This document shows, in pieces, positions 49,784-58,758 of a stretch of DNA of 64,000 nucleotides; the stretch's first letter is position 1; each line of letters opens with the position of its first letter. A program made the position numbers and the translations under genes. Origin of the DNA: Candidatus Pacearchaeota archaeon (GTDB lineage: Archaea; Nanoarchaeota; Nanoarchaeia; Pacearchaeales; GW2011-AR1). The DNA lies in NCBI GenBank assembly GCA_002686195.1, contig NZAS01000186.1:1-64000 (forward strand), in the 5' to 3' direction. The notes under the pieces are model-generated. The model was not told where the DNA came from. It saw only the letters and a list, made by a program, of their open reading frames with translations, and ran no database searches.

Positions 49784-50311
49784 ATGGACAATTTCGTAAA
49801 AACCGCATACGAGGCTGGCCAGGCTCAGGCCTTGTCGGACTTGGGTTTCACCAAGGAAGCCATCGCCCAGTACATGCCGCATCTGCGTAATATATGGCAG
49901 GGCGGGAAAGGCTTGGCACAAAAGGCCTACAGCGGGGCAAGGGCTGCTCGGGGTCTTCCAAATACAGGGGCGCACCAATTAGGACCGGGTAAACACTACG
50001 GACTTCTGGAGTCGGGTATTGCGGGTTTAGGGTCTGCTTGGCGAGGAAAGGTCCCTGTATACGGCCAAGGCGGTATAGACGCATTGGGTCGGTTGCAGCG
50101 GGGTAGTGGGACGGGGCAAAAGGCCCTTGAGGCGACTGCTGAGCAATTAGGCGGGTTTGGCGGTCTGGCTCGCGGGGCGTGGCGGGGCGCGGGCAATCAG
50201 ATGCGTAATATGCAGAAAGCGTTTTCTGAGCCTTTAGTTAGGTTTGAGATGAATATGGTGCCAACGACCGATCAGGCCACGCGTCTTGCGAGAAAGATTA
50301 CTACCGGATAG
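49784..50311 (+). CDS. Tag protein 18 (175 aa)
   Basis: Start at ATG 49784. Tag MDNFVKTAYEAGQAQALSDL-GFTKEA. Payload is basic and Gly-rich but more polar (YSGARAARGLPNTGAHQLGP; GGFGGLARGAWRGAGNQM). Last member of the first block. Confidence 0.55.
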   Translation: MDNFVKTAYEAGQAQALSDLGFTKEAIAQYMPHLRNIWQGGKGLAQKAYSGARAARGLPNTGAHQLGPGKHYGLLESGIAGLGSAWRGKVPVYGQGGIDALGRLQRGSGTGQKALEATAEQLGGFGGLARGAWRGAGNQMRNMQKAFSEPLVRFEMNMVPTTDQATRLARKITTG

Positions 50312-50322
50312 GGCGGGGTTTG

Positions 50323-50781
50323 ATGGATAAACACACCGCCGCTGTCTCCGTAGCTCTCATAACAGCGGTGGGGGGTCTTTCATCGTCCCTGATCAACCGG
50401 TTTGACCCCGCAGAGCCCATGGCAGAGTCCAGCTACGAGGCTTTGAAACCCGCATTTGTGGCTACGAGCTCCCAAGTAGAGGAACTCACTGCGCGCGTTT
50501 TCCGTTTGGAGACGCTCATACTGAAAATGACCGCGGCGACGCCTAAAAAACCCCCGAAAAAAGCTAAAAAAGCTAAAAAGGCAAAAAATAAGGCGTTGAA
50601 AAAGGCCGCGAGCGCCTTGGTGGTCGCTGAAGAGCCGAAAGTGGAAACGTTCACGTTGGCAAGCGGCGAAAACGCGGAAATTCCGGCTCTCGGCACGCGG
50701 AAACCCTGGCTGCAACAACAATTGCCCTCTCTAGAAGCTCTGAAAGCGCAAAACACGACCCCAAGTACGAGGACACCATGA
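50323..50781 (+). CDS. Putative holin/spanin-like membrane protein
   Basis: 152 residues from ATG 50323. N-terminal hydrophobic helix HTAAVSVALITAVGGLSSSL, then a coiled coil (SSQVEELTARVFRLETLILK) and a very Lys-rich stretch. Overlaps the amidase start (ATGA), so a lysis role is plausible; could also be a membrane anchor. Confidence 0.45.
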   Translation: MDKHTAAVSVALITAVGGLSSSLINRFDPAEPMAESSYEALKPAFVATSSQVEELTARVFRLETLILKMTAATPKKPPKKAKKAKKAKNKALKKAASALVVAEEPKVETFTLASGENAEIPALGTRKPWLQQQLPSLEALKAQNTTPSTRTP

Positions 50782-51737
50782 GCGATACCGTAAATTATTC
50801 GTTTAGCTGGAAGTCAGCCATCGCTTACAACGCCAAATTTGCGAAAAAGAACGGCTGGTACGGAAATATACCGGAAAAGGTGTTCGACACGTACCCGGGC
50901 TTGGTGTTTGACGCCATAAACGGCACCAAAGAGGAAAAAACAGAGTTTGCGTCCACTCTGATGGCGTTCCAGGTCAGCGCCGGCTTCGACAAGAGCGATC
51001 AAGACGGAAAATTCGGACGGCATACGTGGGATGCCATGCTGCGAATGTTTGATCCCGTCTCGGACCACGAAGATTTTGTATATTGGGGCGGAAGGCGCTT
51101 CGGAGTGGACCACGGAGAGATTATTACGTGGGACGACTCCGGAGGACTGGACTTACACAAAGATGGCGGTTGGCGTAAGGACAAAAATCGCGAAGTGCGG
51201 CTGGTTGTCATACATTGGGGCGGGTTGCATCCCAAACAGTGCCGAAACGTGTTGGCAAACCGGGATTTGAGCTCTCATTTCGGAATTGGCAAGGATGGCG
51301 TCTATCAATGGCTTGATATGGCGCATGTGGCCTTCCACGCCGGGTATCCGAACTCTTTTAGCGTCGGAATAGACATATGCGAACAACCAGAGCGCAAATG
51401 GGCGGATTGGTACGCTAAAAAGGGTTACCAGAAAGAACCCGTGGTCAATACGTCGGGAAGAGGGTCTAAAAAGATACTTTCACTCGATCCGCGCACTGCA
51501 TCCAATGTACAGCGGTGCGTAAAGGCAATTTGTGATGTTACGAACGTTCCTTATCGTTTCCCTCGTGGTTCTGCTGGGTTTGGTGATGCTGGCCCTGTAT
51601 GGCATGGGACGTTCGCCAAGTCTGATCTCAAAGCTGGCAAGTTCATGGGGGTGGTAGGACACCATCACATCAGCAAGAAGAAGTGGGACATGGCCTGCTG
51701 GTGGGATGAGATATTTGGTACAGATAGCGTCGTATAA
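50778..51737 (+). CDS. N-acetylmuramoyl-L-alanine amidase (endolysin)
   Basis: 319 residues. Residues ~60-90 resemble a peptidoglycan-binding repeat (FQVSAGF..QDGKFGRHTWDAM). The Amidase_2 domain spans ~138-300: LVVIHWGG (His146 zinc ligand), SSHFGIGKDGVYQWLD, AFHAGYPNSFSVGIDIC and GHHHISKKKWD (second zinc His). It cleaves between MurNAc and L-Ala. No signal peptide, so it needs a holin. Second peptidoglycan hydrolase in the window. Confidence 0.85.
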   Translation: MSDTVNYSFSWKSAIAYNAKFAKKNGWYGNIPEKVFDTYPGLVFDAINGTKEEKTEFASTLMAFQVSAGFDKSDQDGKFGRHTWDAMLRMFDPVSDHEDFVYWGGRRFGVDHGEIITWDDSGGLDLHKDGGWRKDKNREVRLVVIHWGGLHPKQCRNVLANRDLSSHFGIGKDGVYQWLDMAHVAFHAGYPNSFSVGIDICEQPERKWADWYAKKGYQKEPVVNTSGRGSKKILSLDPRTASNVQRCVKAICDVTNVPYRFPRGSAGFGDAGPVWHGTFAKSDLKAGKFMGVVGHHHISKKKWDMACWWDEIFGTDSVV

Positions 51738-51747
51738 GTAGGTATCT

Positions 51748-51975
51748 ATGACTAAAAGAGTAAGCACCCACAGGAAAAAGCCCGGCACGGATCAAACTCT
51801 TTGCGGCCGCCCGGTTGGGGATTACAACTTGGTTGCAGTCCCTACTTGTAAGACGTGTGTAAGAGCGTCCGGACACGCGGACTGCGAAACCTGCAAGGGC
51901 ACAGGGTGGGTTACTGTGTGTTTGCCTTGGACAGACAAAGCGCGCAAGGCTTGCGTGGATTGCGCCAATAACTAG
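51748..51975 (+). CDS. Small zinc protein
   Basis: 75 residues: TLCGRPVGDYNLVAVPTCKTCVRASGHADCETCKGTGWV. Knuckles C-x-x-C (CKTC, CETC, CVDC) and a G-T-G turn as in DnaJ-like zinc repeats. Same family style as 33442-33696. Lies in the lysis cassette. Confidence 0.55.
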   Translation: MTKRVSTHRKKPGTDQTLCGRPVGDYNLVAVPTCKTCVRASGHADCETCKGTGWVTVCLPWTDKARKACVDCANN

Positions 51976-52047
51976 TAAACAAGCATCTCGCCACTACGCT
52001 CTCCAGTACCTATCTTTAGTGTGCAGCAGTGAAGCCTGGAGAGTATG

Positions 52048-52521
52048 ATGACCGAAGAAGTAGTAAACATTCTCACAGAGGCGGGACCCCTCGGAATTTT
52101 CGCCCTGTACCTCATCTGGCAGCGGCAGAAGGACACGCTGCGGATGGAAGCGCTGCAGGAGAAGTTCCTGACCCGGCTGGACGCTATGGACGAGCGCAGC
52201 GACGCTGCTGTGGCGACGCTGCGGGAGAGGTACGATAAGGTGATAGCCGAATACAACAAGGAGCGCGCCGACATGATTACGGGCTTTGGAAAGCTCGACC
52301 AGTTGTTCGATACGTGCCGAATGCGACAACAAACCACTCAGTCAGTGCCAGCGCCAGCGCCGCCTACAATTCCGCCCCCGCCGGCACTTCAGCCGGAACC
52401 ACCCGGTGGCGGAATGACCATTCAGATTGAGCGGAAGGTGCAGGAAGCTCTGGAGAAGATGTCGAACGAGTCCGACACTGAGCGGGTGCCGGATCTGTTC
52501 GACAAAAACATACTCGACTAG
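52048..52521 (+). CDS. Membrane protein with coiled coil and Pro-rich tail
   Basis: 157 residues from the second ATG (GGAG six bases upstream). N-terminal hydrophobic segment GPLGIFALYLIWQRQK, coiled coil (EALQEKFLTRLDAMDERSDA), Pro-rich linker, amphipathic end. Holin- or spanin-like by layout and by neighbourhood with amidase and nuclease. Same design as 21542-21838. Confidence 0.5.
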   Translation: MTEEVVNILTEAGPLGIFALYLIWQRQKDTLRMEALQEKFLTRLDAMDERSDAAVATLRERYDKVIAEYNKERADMITGFGKLDQLFDTCRMRQQTTQSVPAPAPPTIPPPPALQPEPPGGGMTIQIERKVQEALEKMSNESDTERVPDLFDKNILD

Positions 52522-52529
52522 AGTCCTAA

Positions 52530-52892
52530 ATGTATCAATACCGAGTGGACAAGGTAATCAAGGTAGTCGACGGGGACACCGTAGACGTGCTCATCGACAT
52601 GGGCTTTGACATCAAATACAAGTCTCGAGTGCGCCTTTACGGGATAAACGCTCCAGAGTCTCGGACCCGGGATAGGGCTGAGAAGCGTAAAGGCATGGCG
52701 GCCAAGAAGCGCCTCAAAGAGTTAATGAAGTCCGATGAGCTCATAATAGCCACTCGACTGGACAAGAAGGGGAAATACGGCAGAGTATTAGGTACCTTCT
52801 TAGCAAAGCACGGCAATAAGCGCCTGGATGTGAACGACACTCTTGTCAAAGAGGGCCATGCCGTCGAATACTTTGGTGGAAAAAGGAAGTAA
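52530..52892 (+). CDS. Thermonuclease (SNase) family endonuclease
   Basis: 120 residues. VVDGDTVDV (DGDT 14-17), RVRLYGINAPES (R35, E43), GMAAKKRL and KYGRVLGTF (R85) reproduce the staphylococcal nuclease active site and OB-fold; NDTLVKEGHAVEYF completes the fold. Ca-dependent cleavage of DNA/RNA expected. No signal peptide. Role could be host DNA breakdown or a virion-associated nuclease. Confidence 0.88.
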   Translation: MYQYRVDKVIKVVDGDTVDVLIDMGFDIKYKSRVRLYGINAPESRTRDRAEKRKGMAAKKRLKELMKSDELIIATRLDKKGKYGRVLGTFLAKHGNKRLDVNDTLVKEGHAVEYFGGKRK

Positions 52893-52988
52893 TCATAGAA
52901 GCGTAGTAAATAAATTACTATGGTACGGTGCGCTACGCGCGTATTCTTCTTTTGCGACACACAACTGTGCTTATTTAGGGATTAGATA

Positions 52989-55610
52989 ATGCCTACAAGT
53001 TTTTTCGATTTGGTCAAGGTCCAGAGCTACTCGCGGGGGTTTAACAGGGGATCTTGGGTTGAGGGTAGCGGGTTTCAGGACATTGTAGGCCCTGCCACGA
53101 TAAAAAACTCCCTGGCTACGTACCAGTACACTAACGCAATCTACGGCAGCACTCCTGCACTAGGCGCTGCTGTTTACTGGGACTACGGGTTCGACAACCT
53201 TAAAAAGGCCGTTGCGGACGATAGCGGCAAGTACTGCCTTGGCCTTGTTGTGGAGGTTATACCGTGGTCCACTATTCCGGGAACTAAGGGGGAAGTAAAA
53301 GTACAGTTTGACGGTGTGTACGACTTTGGAGGGGCTAGCGGGTTTACCGAAGGCGATGTTGTATACGTGCACGCCTCTACGCCAGGCGCCCTGACAAATA
53401 CGCCCCCTGCGGGGGGTGTTGGCGGTGGTCGCATGCAGGTAGTTGGCACGATGCTGACGGGCGAGCTTATGCGCATGCAGGTCGGTGGGCTGGATGCTAT
53501 ACGCACTAATGAGCTAGGGCTGCTGGCGGATGTGTTTAGCCTGTACAGCGCCACAGAGCTTATCACGCAGTGTGATCTCACTATCCGCCCACACTACTAC
53601 ACAGGGCCGGGCGCAGCTTTTGGGGCCGCGCGCTCGGAAGACACCCCTGCAACGCTAAACTTGGTACGTGACGACACCGACGTAAACTCCGGGGACATAC
53701 TTGGCAAGATACAGTTTCGGGCTGAGCGAGTTGACGACGGTGTCATAGACACGTTTTCTGAGATTCAGTGCACAGCGGCGGTGGACTGGGCGGGAGGGAA
53801 CTCCTCTCCCACCGATCTCATATTTCAGAACACCAACACCGCAGGTGGTGACGGTGAGTCCACGTACTTCAAGATGCAGTACAACGGGAAGACCGTCTTA
53901 GGCCCTTCTTTAGCTTCTAGCGTCCCACAAGCTAAAGGCACTCTCCACCTAAAAAGTGGCGACTCGGGTGCCTTAGTACAGACAGTCGGCGCGGATGATT
54001 TGTATATAGAGAACAGCAACGACGCTGGTTTGACGTTTGCTACAGGCGCAGATGCCGGCCATACCGGCATAATCGCCCACTGCCCTGCGTCCTTAAATGG
54101 GGCTAGCAACAAGTACTACTCGACCGCCATAGAGATGCTAGGCCCCCAAGCCAGCTCCGCTCCTTCGGGTATTAAGTTTTGGATCAACCCCATAACGGAC
54201 GCTGTTACCGACTCTAACCGGTTCAGCCTTTTTGGTCCCACGCTGCACACCGGATCCGGTACTGCCTCCATTGCGGGAAAGTTTTACGACGGGCTGGCCG
54301 TATCCGGCCTAAACAACTTAGCGTCTAGCGGCGGCCCTGGGACGCTCTATTTGATGCGGGAAGACCAGTCCATCTTGTCTGGCAATGACTTGGGCGTAAT
54401 CAACTTCACGGGAGATGACCCCGATGTTGTTGACTACTTTGGACGCACCGGCGCCCAAATACTAGGGGAGGCTGAGGGTACGTGGGACGCTAACACGCGT
54501 GCCAGCCGCATAGTGCTGAAGACCAATAACGGTGCGGCTTCTGAAACGGTAGTAGCGTCGTTTTCTGGCAACACCAACAAAGCTATAAACTTTCGGGACG
54601 AAGTTCTCATAGGCCCTGATTCTGGAGATACCGGTGGGGCGGGCAACACGAATGCGGCGCGATTAACATTAGTGAGCAGTTACGACGGTGGCCTGAATAA
54701 CGGCGCAAGCGTGGGTTCTGTGAATTTTGCTAACCACCTAGGCTCGGACGTGGGGGAGTGGGGGCAAAACAATACGACGGGCGCCGATCGCGCTAGAATT
54801 GTGTGTGACACCTATGGGGCTTGGGACGAAACGGCTAACCCCGTAGAGAACGCTACGCTGTTAAAGTGGTATACGACGGACAGCGATAGCGCTTCCTTAA
54901 GATATCGGATGAATCTTTGGGGAAGCGCCAACGATACGTACTTAACGTTAGGCGACGGCAATAATTCTGGAAACGACCAACGAGCACTGCTCTATTTAAA
55001 GGCAAATCGGGATCACGAAGACCCTGCCTGCATAATTTTTCAGGAAAGTGCGGGTGGTGGACAGAACAACCTATTTTTCGAAAATGACGGCACGTTAAAG
55101 TATCTAACAGGCGCTTCGCCTTCAACGCATACCGCTGGCGGGGTAGTAGGGACCCAGACCTTTACGGGCTCACACTTTTACGCCACAGACCTTGATGACT
55201 TGGTCGTAGGCGAGGCCGTAAAACTAGAAAACGACAAAGTCGTACGTTGCACATCGGCAAAGGACAAAGCCGCTGTGGGTGTGTTTGCCGGCATGACTTC
55301 GCCCTATAAGAACAGCCTAACAAACGCGTTGCCCGAAGAAGGCGCTTTTTGGGCGGCGGTGGCGTCAACAGGGGATGCGCGGACGCACTCGTTTTCTAAG
55401 GCGGCCCCTCTTCTAGGCTTCCGCGTCTGCAACGAAGGCGGCGCTATTGCCGCAGGCGACCTTCTCTGCACCTCGGGGGTGGCGGGAAGGCTCATGAAGC
55501 AGGACGACGATATCGTACATTCGTACACGGTGGGCAAGGCCCTGGAGGCTGTGTCCTTCGATGGAGACGGAAACGCCGATGGCATCTACGGATACCTGTA
55601 CTGTGGCTAA
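52989..55610 (+). CDS. Long tail fibre / appendage protein
   Basis: 873 residues. N-terminus MPTSFFDLVKVQSYSRGFNR then beta domains, one with GDVVYVHASTPGALTNTPPAG. The central ~550 residues are fibre repeats (LNLVRDDTDVNSGDILGKIQ; LYLMREDQSILSGNDLGVIN) resembling a beta-helix. The last ~125 residues (from LDDLVVGEAVKLENDK) match the terminal domain of the left-edge fibre. Placed between two tag-protein blocks. Receptor-binding role inferred. Confidence 0.75.
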   Translation: MPTSFFDLVKVQSYSRGFNRGSWVEGSGFQDIVGPATIKNSLATYQYTNAIYGSTPALGAAVYWDYGFDNLKKAVADDSGKYCLGLVVEVIPWSTIPGTKGEVKVQFDGVYDFGGASGFTEGDVVYVHASTPGALTNTPPAGGVGGGRMQVVGTMLTGELMRMQVGGLDAIRTNELGLLADVFSLYSATELITQCDLTIRPHYYTGPGAAFGAARSEDTPATLNLVRDDTDVNSGDILGKIQFRAERVDDGVIDTFSEIQCTAAVDWAGGNSSPTDLIFQNTNTAGGDGESTYFKMQYNGKTVLGPSLASSVPQAKGTLHLKSGDSGALVQTVGADDLYIENSNDAGLTFATGADAGHTGIIAHCPASLNGASNKYYSTAIEMLGPQASSAPSGIKFWINPITDAVTDSNRFSLFGPTLHTGSGTASIAGKFYDGLAVSGLNNLASSGGPGTLYLMREDQSILSGNDLGVINFTGDDPDVVDYFGRTGAQILGEAEGTWDANTRASRIVLKTNNGAASETVVASFSGNTNKAINFRDEVLIGPDSGDTGGAGNTNAARLTLVSSYDGGLNNGASVGSVNFANHLGSDVGEWGQNNTTGADRARIVCDTYGAWDETANPVENATLLKWYTTDSDSASLRYRMNLWGSANDTYLTLGDGNNSGNDQRALLYLKANRDHEDPACIIFQESAGGGQNNLFFENDGTLKYLTGASPSTHTAGGVVGTQTFTGSHFYATDLDDLVVGEAVKLENDKVVRCTSAKDKAAVGVFAGMTSPYKNSLTNALPEEGAFWAAVASTGDARTHSFSKAAPLLGFRVCNEGGAIAAGDLLCTSGVAGRLMKQDDDIVHSYTVGKALEAVSFDGDGNADGIYGYLYCG

Positions 55611-55737
55611 AGACCAGAAAGAAGACAGCCCTCCGCTCAAGTTTTCTCTTGGAGATATGCTCAAGTCTCGAGGAATCGTTGTCTCGAAGCCAGAAGAGCC
55701 TAAAAATAAAGAGAAGTCTGAACCGGCAGACAAGTAA
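55603..55737 (+). CDS. 44-residue hydrophilic peptide
   Basis: GTG overlapping the fibre stop by 8 bases; AKDQKEDSPPLKFSLGDMLK, then SRGIVVSKPEEPKNKEK. Polar, basic. No good ribosome site, so moderate support. Confidence 0.35.
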   Translation: MAKDQKEDSPPLKFSLGDMLKSRGIVVSKPEEPKNKEKSEPADK

Positions 55738-55741
55738 CTCT

Positions 55742-55966
55742 ATGTTGAATGTGGCTTACAAGCTGGGTGCCGATAAAGCCGTAAAAGAGGCTGTTAGCCC
55801 AATACATTTCACTATGTTGTTGGACCGGAACATACGGGACTTGGAAGACCGGAAGTCCTGGTGGCAGCGGGCTGCTGAGAAACGTTTTTGGGAAAAGGGC
55901 TATAAGAAGTTGCTTAAACTTCCCAAAGATCACGCAGAGTTGGAAACTGAGGAGACTGCAGTCTGA
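55742..55966 (+). CDS. Tag protein 19 (74 aa)
   Basis: Starts MLNVAYKLGADKAVKEAV, a shortened tag lacking the F-x-K entry but keeping A-Y-x-x-G-A-x-x-A. Payload is short, charged and helical (LDRNIRDLEDRKSWWQRAAE). Opens the second block. Confidence 0.5.
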   Translation: MLNVAYKLGADKAVKEAVSPIHFTMLLDRNIRDLEDRKSWWQRAAEKRFWEKGYKKLLKLPKDHAELETEETAV

Positions 55967-56427
55967 TGCTTAAAATAGCCTACGAAGTCGGTGTCACAAG
56001 AGCCTTGCACGAGGCGGGAATCAAGACCGCTGTCAGTGGGGAGACGCTCGGGGACTATGTGGCGCCTCCCCTAACAGCCCTCCATCCCCTTGTAGGGGGC
56101 ATTGTGTCAGGTGCCACAGATCCGGGTGAAACCCCTTTCCGTACAGGGTTTTCTACGGCTGGCGGGGGACTTGGTGGCGGCATATTGGGTGGGTTGGGTG
56201 GAGCAGCGCTAGGTGCGGGGCTGGGCGGGTTAGCGGGTGGCCCCGAAGGTGCTTTGGGAGGCACCTATGGGGGCGCTATCCTAGGCGCCTTGTTGGGCGG
56301 CGGAATTGGGGGACACTACGGAAGGCAAAGCGGTCTAGAGCACTCAAAGCAAAAGGCTGACGAACAAGCGCAGCTCATGGCGCTCGCAAAGAAAAACTTG
56401 TCCGAAGAATCGGAAGAGGGTGAATAA
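55966..56427 (+). CDS. Tag protein 20 (153 aa)
   Basis: Tag MLKIAYEVGVTRALHEAGIK-TA. Very strong Gly-zipper: GGGLGGGILGGLGGAALGAG, GLGGLAGGPEGALGGTYGGA, LLGGGIGGHYG. Ends with acidic KKNLSEESEEGE. Confidence 0.6.
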   Translation: MLKIAYEVGVTRALHEAGIKTAVSGETLGDYVAPPLTALHPLVGGIVSGATDPGETPFRTGFSTAGGGLGGGILGGLGGAALGAGLGGLAGGPEGALGGTYGGAILGALLGGGIGGHYGRQSGLEHSKQKADEQAQLMALAKKNLSEESEEGE

Positions 56428-56428
56428 C

Positions 56429-56788
56429 ATGGCGAATCCATTTCTCAAGGCAGCTTACGACGTGGGCATGCAAACCGCGTTGAACGAGGCAGGCATCAAG
56501 ACTGCCATGGATCCTCGTATGATGCAGCAGCCCCAACAGCAGGGTACCAACTGGGCACCCTATGCCGCAGGCGCGGCTGGGCTGGGTGGTCTGGGCCTCG
56601 CGGCGTACATGGCGCAACAGCGCGGTGAGCGTGAAGGCGCTGAGGGACTCATGGAGCAGCTCATGGCTGGCGCTTCTGGCTACGGTCAGGACATTAGCGG
56701 GGGTGTTGAGAACGCTGCCGGTAGCGCCAAGCAGCGCTTGTCGGAGATGCTAGCGCAGTATCAGCAGCCTGAAGCCGCTGGTCCCTAA
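56429..56788 (+). CDS. Tag protein 21 (119 aa)
   Basis: ATG 56429 chosen over GTG 56420. Tag MANPFLKAAYDVGMQTALNE-AGIKTA. Gln-rich then YAAGAAGLGGLGLAAYMAQQ, and a Gln/Ala-rich end (LSEMLAQYQQPEAAG). Confidence 0.55.
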   Translation: MANPFLKAAYDVGMQTALNEAGIKTAMDPRMMQQPQQQGTNWAPYAAGAAGLGGLGLAAYMAQQRGEREGAEGLMEQLMAGASGYGQDISGGVENAAGSAKQRLSEMLAQYQQPEAAGP

Positions 56789-56796
56789 ACACACGT

Positions 56797-57207
56797 ATGC
56801 CGCTTAACACCGCATATCAGCATGGTGTGAAGCTGGCTCTTGAGGAAGCGGCCTTGGACCCTAGCAAGGTGCTTATTCCAGCCAGCCTCGTGCAGCCGGA
56901 GGACACGACAAAGGCCGTTCTGCGCGCGTCAGCGTTGGCGGGCCTGTTGGGCGGTGTCGGCGGGGCGGGATTGGCATACGCAACCAAACGGGACGCGAAC
57001 CTTTCGGACATAGCGAAGTTTACGGGGATATTTGCACTAAAGAGCGCTCTCACTGGTGGCGCATATGCCGGGCTTATGAATAAAGTACGCCAGCACGACT
57101 TTGTGAATGCCCTGGTGGAAGCTAAAAAACAACGCAGTGCCCGTCCTGTAGAAAATGCTCTCTCAAAGACCCATGCTTTAGATGCGCTTATTGAAGGAAA
57201 AGCTTGA
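56797..57207 (+). CDS. Tag protein 22 (136 aa)
   Basis: Tag MPLNTAYQHGVKLALEEAAL. Membrane-type part ASALAGLLGGVGGAGLAYAT and ALKSALTGGAYAGLMN; basic helical end. Confidence 0.55.
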   Translation: MPLNTAYQHGVKLALEEAALDPSKVLIPASLVQPEDTTKAVLRASALAGLLGGVGGAGLAYATKRDANLSDIAKFTGIFALKSALTGGAYAGLMNKVRQHDFVNALVEAKKQRSARPVENALSKTHALDALIEGKA

Positions 57208-57209
57208 CG

Positions 57210-57935
57210 ATGAACCCTTATTTACAAGCTGCGTATAACGCTGGGGCGACTCAAGCTGTCACTGATTGGAGTGAAAAGACGGCGGGCGCGTTTTTGGGTG
57301 CTGCCAGGAAGCTTCTACCTGTAGTGGGTGGGGCAGGTGTCGGTGGGATGTCGGGTGCTATAGCGGGAGATCTCGGGGGAGGGGAGTCCTGGCGGGATCA
57401 GTATTCGGGCGTTGACCGGCGGAATCGTATTATGCGCGGTGCGCTATATGGTGCTCTCACCGGTGCCGGTTTGTCAGGTGCTGCGGGGCTTCGTAATGCT
57501 TTGAGTGCCACCAAGGGATTGGGCTCCGGAAGAGCCGCTTTGTTGAGCGCCGTACCCGCGGCCGGTGTTGGGATGCTCGGGGGACTGAACGCCCAAGAAG
57601 AAAACGAACAACGTGATGTCATAGACGTCGCCATGGAGCGGTTGCGTGGGAATGACCCCCGAGACCTTTCTCCCATAGCCCTTTTGCGTAGGAAAGCCCT
57701 ACAAGCTTCGGACGCCCTTCCAGCCACTGGCGAAGAGGCTGGGCAAGTTTGGGACGAAAACACCGATGCGTTGATGCGCTATATAGGTGCTAAGACAGCC
57801 CCTATCGGTGGGTTCTTCTCGGACGTTGGTCAGCGTATGAGCAGCACGGCTGCAGATATAGCTGATAGAGCGCGACAAGCTAAGCGGAGCGTCGAGCACA
57901 CCTTTTCTGACGAAGCTTGGAAGGACCAGTCTTGA
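57210..57935 (+). CDS. Tag protein 23 (241 aa)
   Basis: ATG 57210 (TTG 57204 possible). Tag MNPYLQAAYNAGATQAVTDW-SEKTA. Gly-rich VVGGAGVGGMSGAIAGDLGG, ALYGALTGAGLSGAAGL, AAGVGMLGGLN, then a soluble helical C-terminal half. Confidence 0.55.
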   Translation: MNPYLQAAYNAGATQAVTDWSEKTAGAFLGAARKLLPVVGGAGVGGMSGAIAGDLGGGESWRDQYSGVDRRNRIMRGALYGALTGAGLSGAAGLRNALSATKGLGSGRAALLSAVPAAGVGMLGGLNAQEENEQRDVIDVAMERLRGNDPRDLSPIALLRRKALQASDALPATGEEAGQVWDENTDALMRYIGAKTAPIGGFFSDVGQRMSSTAADIADRARQAKRSVEHTFSDEAWKDQS

Positions 57936-58273
57936 TCAACCAGGCTTACCATATAGGCGCACAAGCCGCTTTGGACGAGGTCAAGACCGCCAGTCTGCGC
58001 GAGACTCTGTTGGCTCGTATAGCCAGCGGACTTCTGGGGTCGGGTTTAGGGTACTCGGGTCTGCAAATGACAAACCCGGGGGACACCTGGGAAGATCTGT
58101 TCACCCGGAACAAGGACCGACGGGATCTGGCGGCGGCATTGGCAGGCGGCGCGTCAGGCTTTTTACTAGGGCCAAAGGCCGGCGGCTCTATACGTAGCGG
58201 TGTTTTGGATACTGCAATAGGCGCTTTGGCGGGTAATGTCGCGCAGAAGCTGCAGACAATGGAAGAGGACTAA
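57932..58273 (+). CDS. Tag protein 24 (113 aa)
   Basis: TTG 57932 with AAGGA six bases upstream. Tag-like LINQAYHIGAQAALDEVKTA. Gly segments LLARIASGLLGSGLGYSGL and ALAGGASGFLLGPKAGGS; short hydrophobic end. Confidence 0.5.
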   Translation: MINQAYHIGAQAALDEVKTASLRETLLARIASGLLGSGLGYSGLQMTNPGDTWEDLFTRNKDRRDLAAALAGGASGFLLGPKAGGSIRSGVLDTAIGALAGNVAQKLQTMEED

Positions 58274-58276
58274 ACC

Positions 58277-58741
58277 ATGAACCCGTATCTAAAAGCAGCT
58301 TACGACGTAGGCGTTCAGCAGGCCATTGAGGACTTTGACATGTCCAAGGTGGCCGTGGCTGCGGCGGTTCCCCGGTTTGGTGAAAGCGTTAAGGGGTTGT
58401 GGGAGGCTGGTAAGGGGTGGCTTGGAGCGGGTAAGAAGATGAAAGGTGTAACGCAGGTCCAAGGAGGCCAGAAGGTGGTAACTGACGTACCCGCCCATAT
58501 GGCAGCTTGGGACGCTCGGCGGACTGCAGCGCAGCAGGCAGGCCAACACTTGGGTGGGTTGGGCCGATGGGCCGCGGCTCATCCTGGTAGGGTTGCAGCG
58601 GGTGTAGGCGCGGCAGGTCTTGGCACCGCGGGTTTGGGGTATGGCGCTGCACGGCTCATGAACCCCACGCCGCCTCCTCCCGAAGCGTTCTCCATGCACG
58701 CCGCTAAGAACTTCTTCGGCATGGGCCCCCGTCAAGGGTAA
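58277..58741 (+). CDS. Tag protein 25 (154 aa)
   Basis: Tag MNPYLKAAYDVGVQQAIEDF-DMSKVA. Basic middle, Ala-rich helix, and Gly segment GVGAAGLGTAGLGYGAARLM, with Pro-rich tail. Confidence 0.55.
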   Translation: MNPYLKAAYDVGVQQAIEDFDMSKVAVAAAVPRFGESVKGLWEAGKGWLGAGKKMKGVTQVQGGQKVVTDVPAHMAAWDARRTAAQQAGQHLGGLGRWAAAHPGRVAAGVGAAGLGTAGLGYGAARLMNPTPPPPEAFSMHAAKNFFGMGPRQG

Positions 58742-58758
58742 GTGTCAAGGGACAAGTA

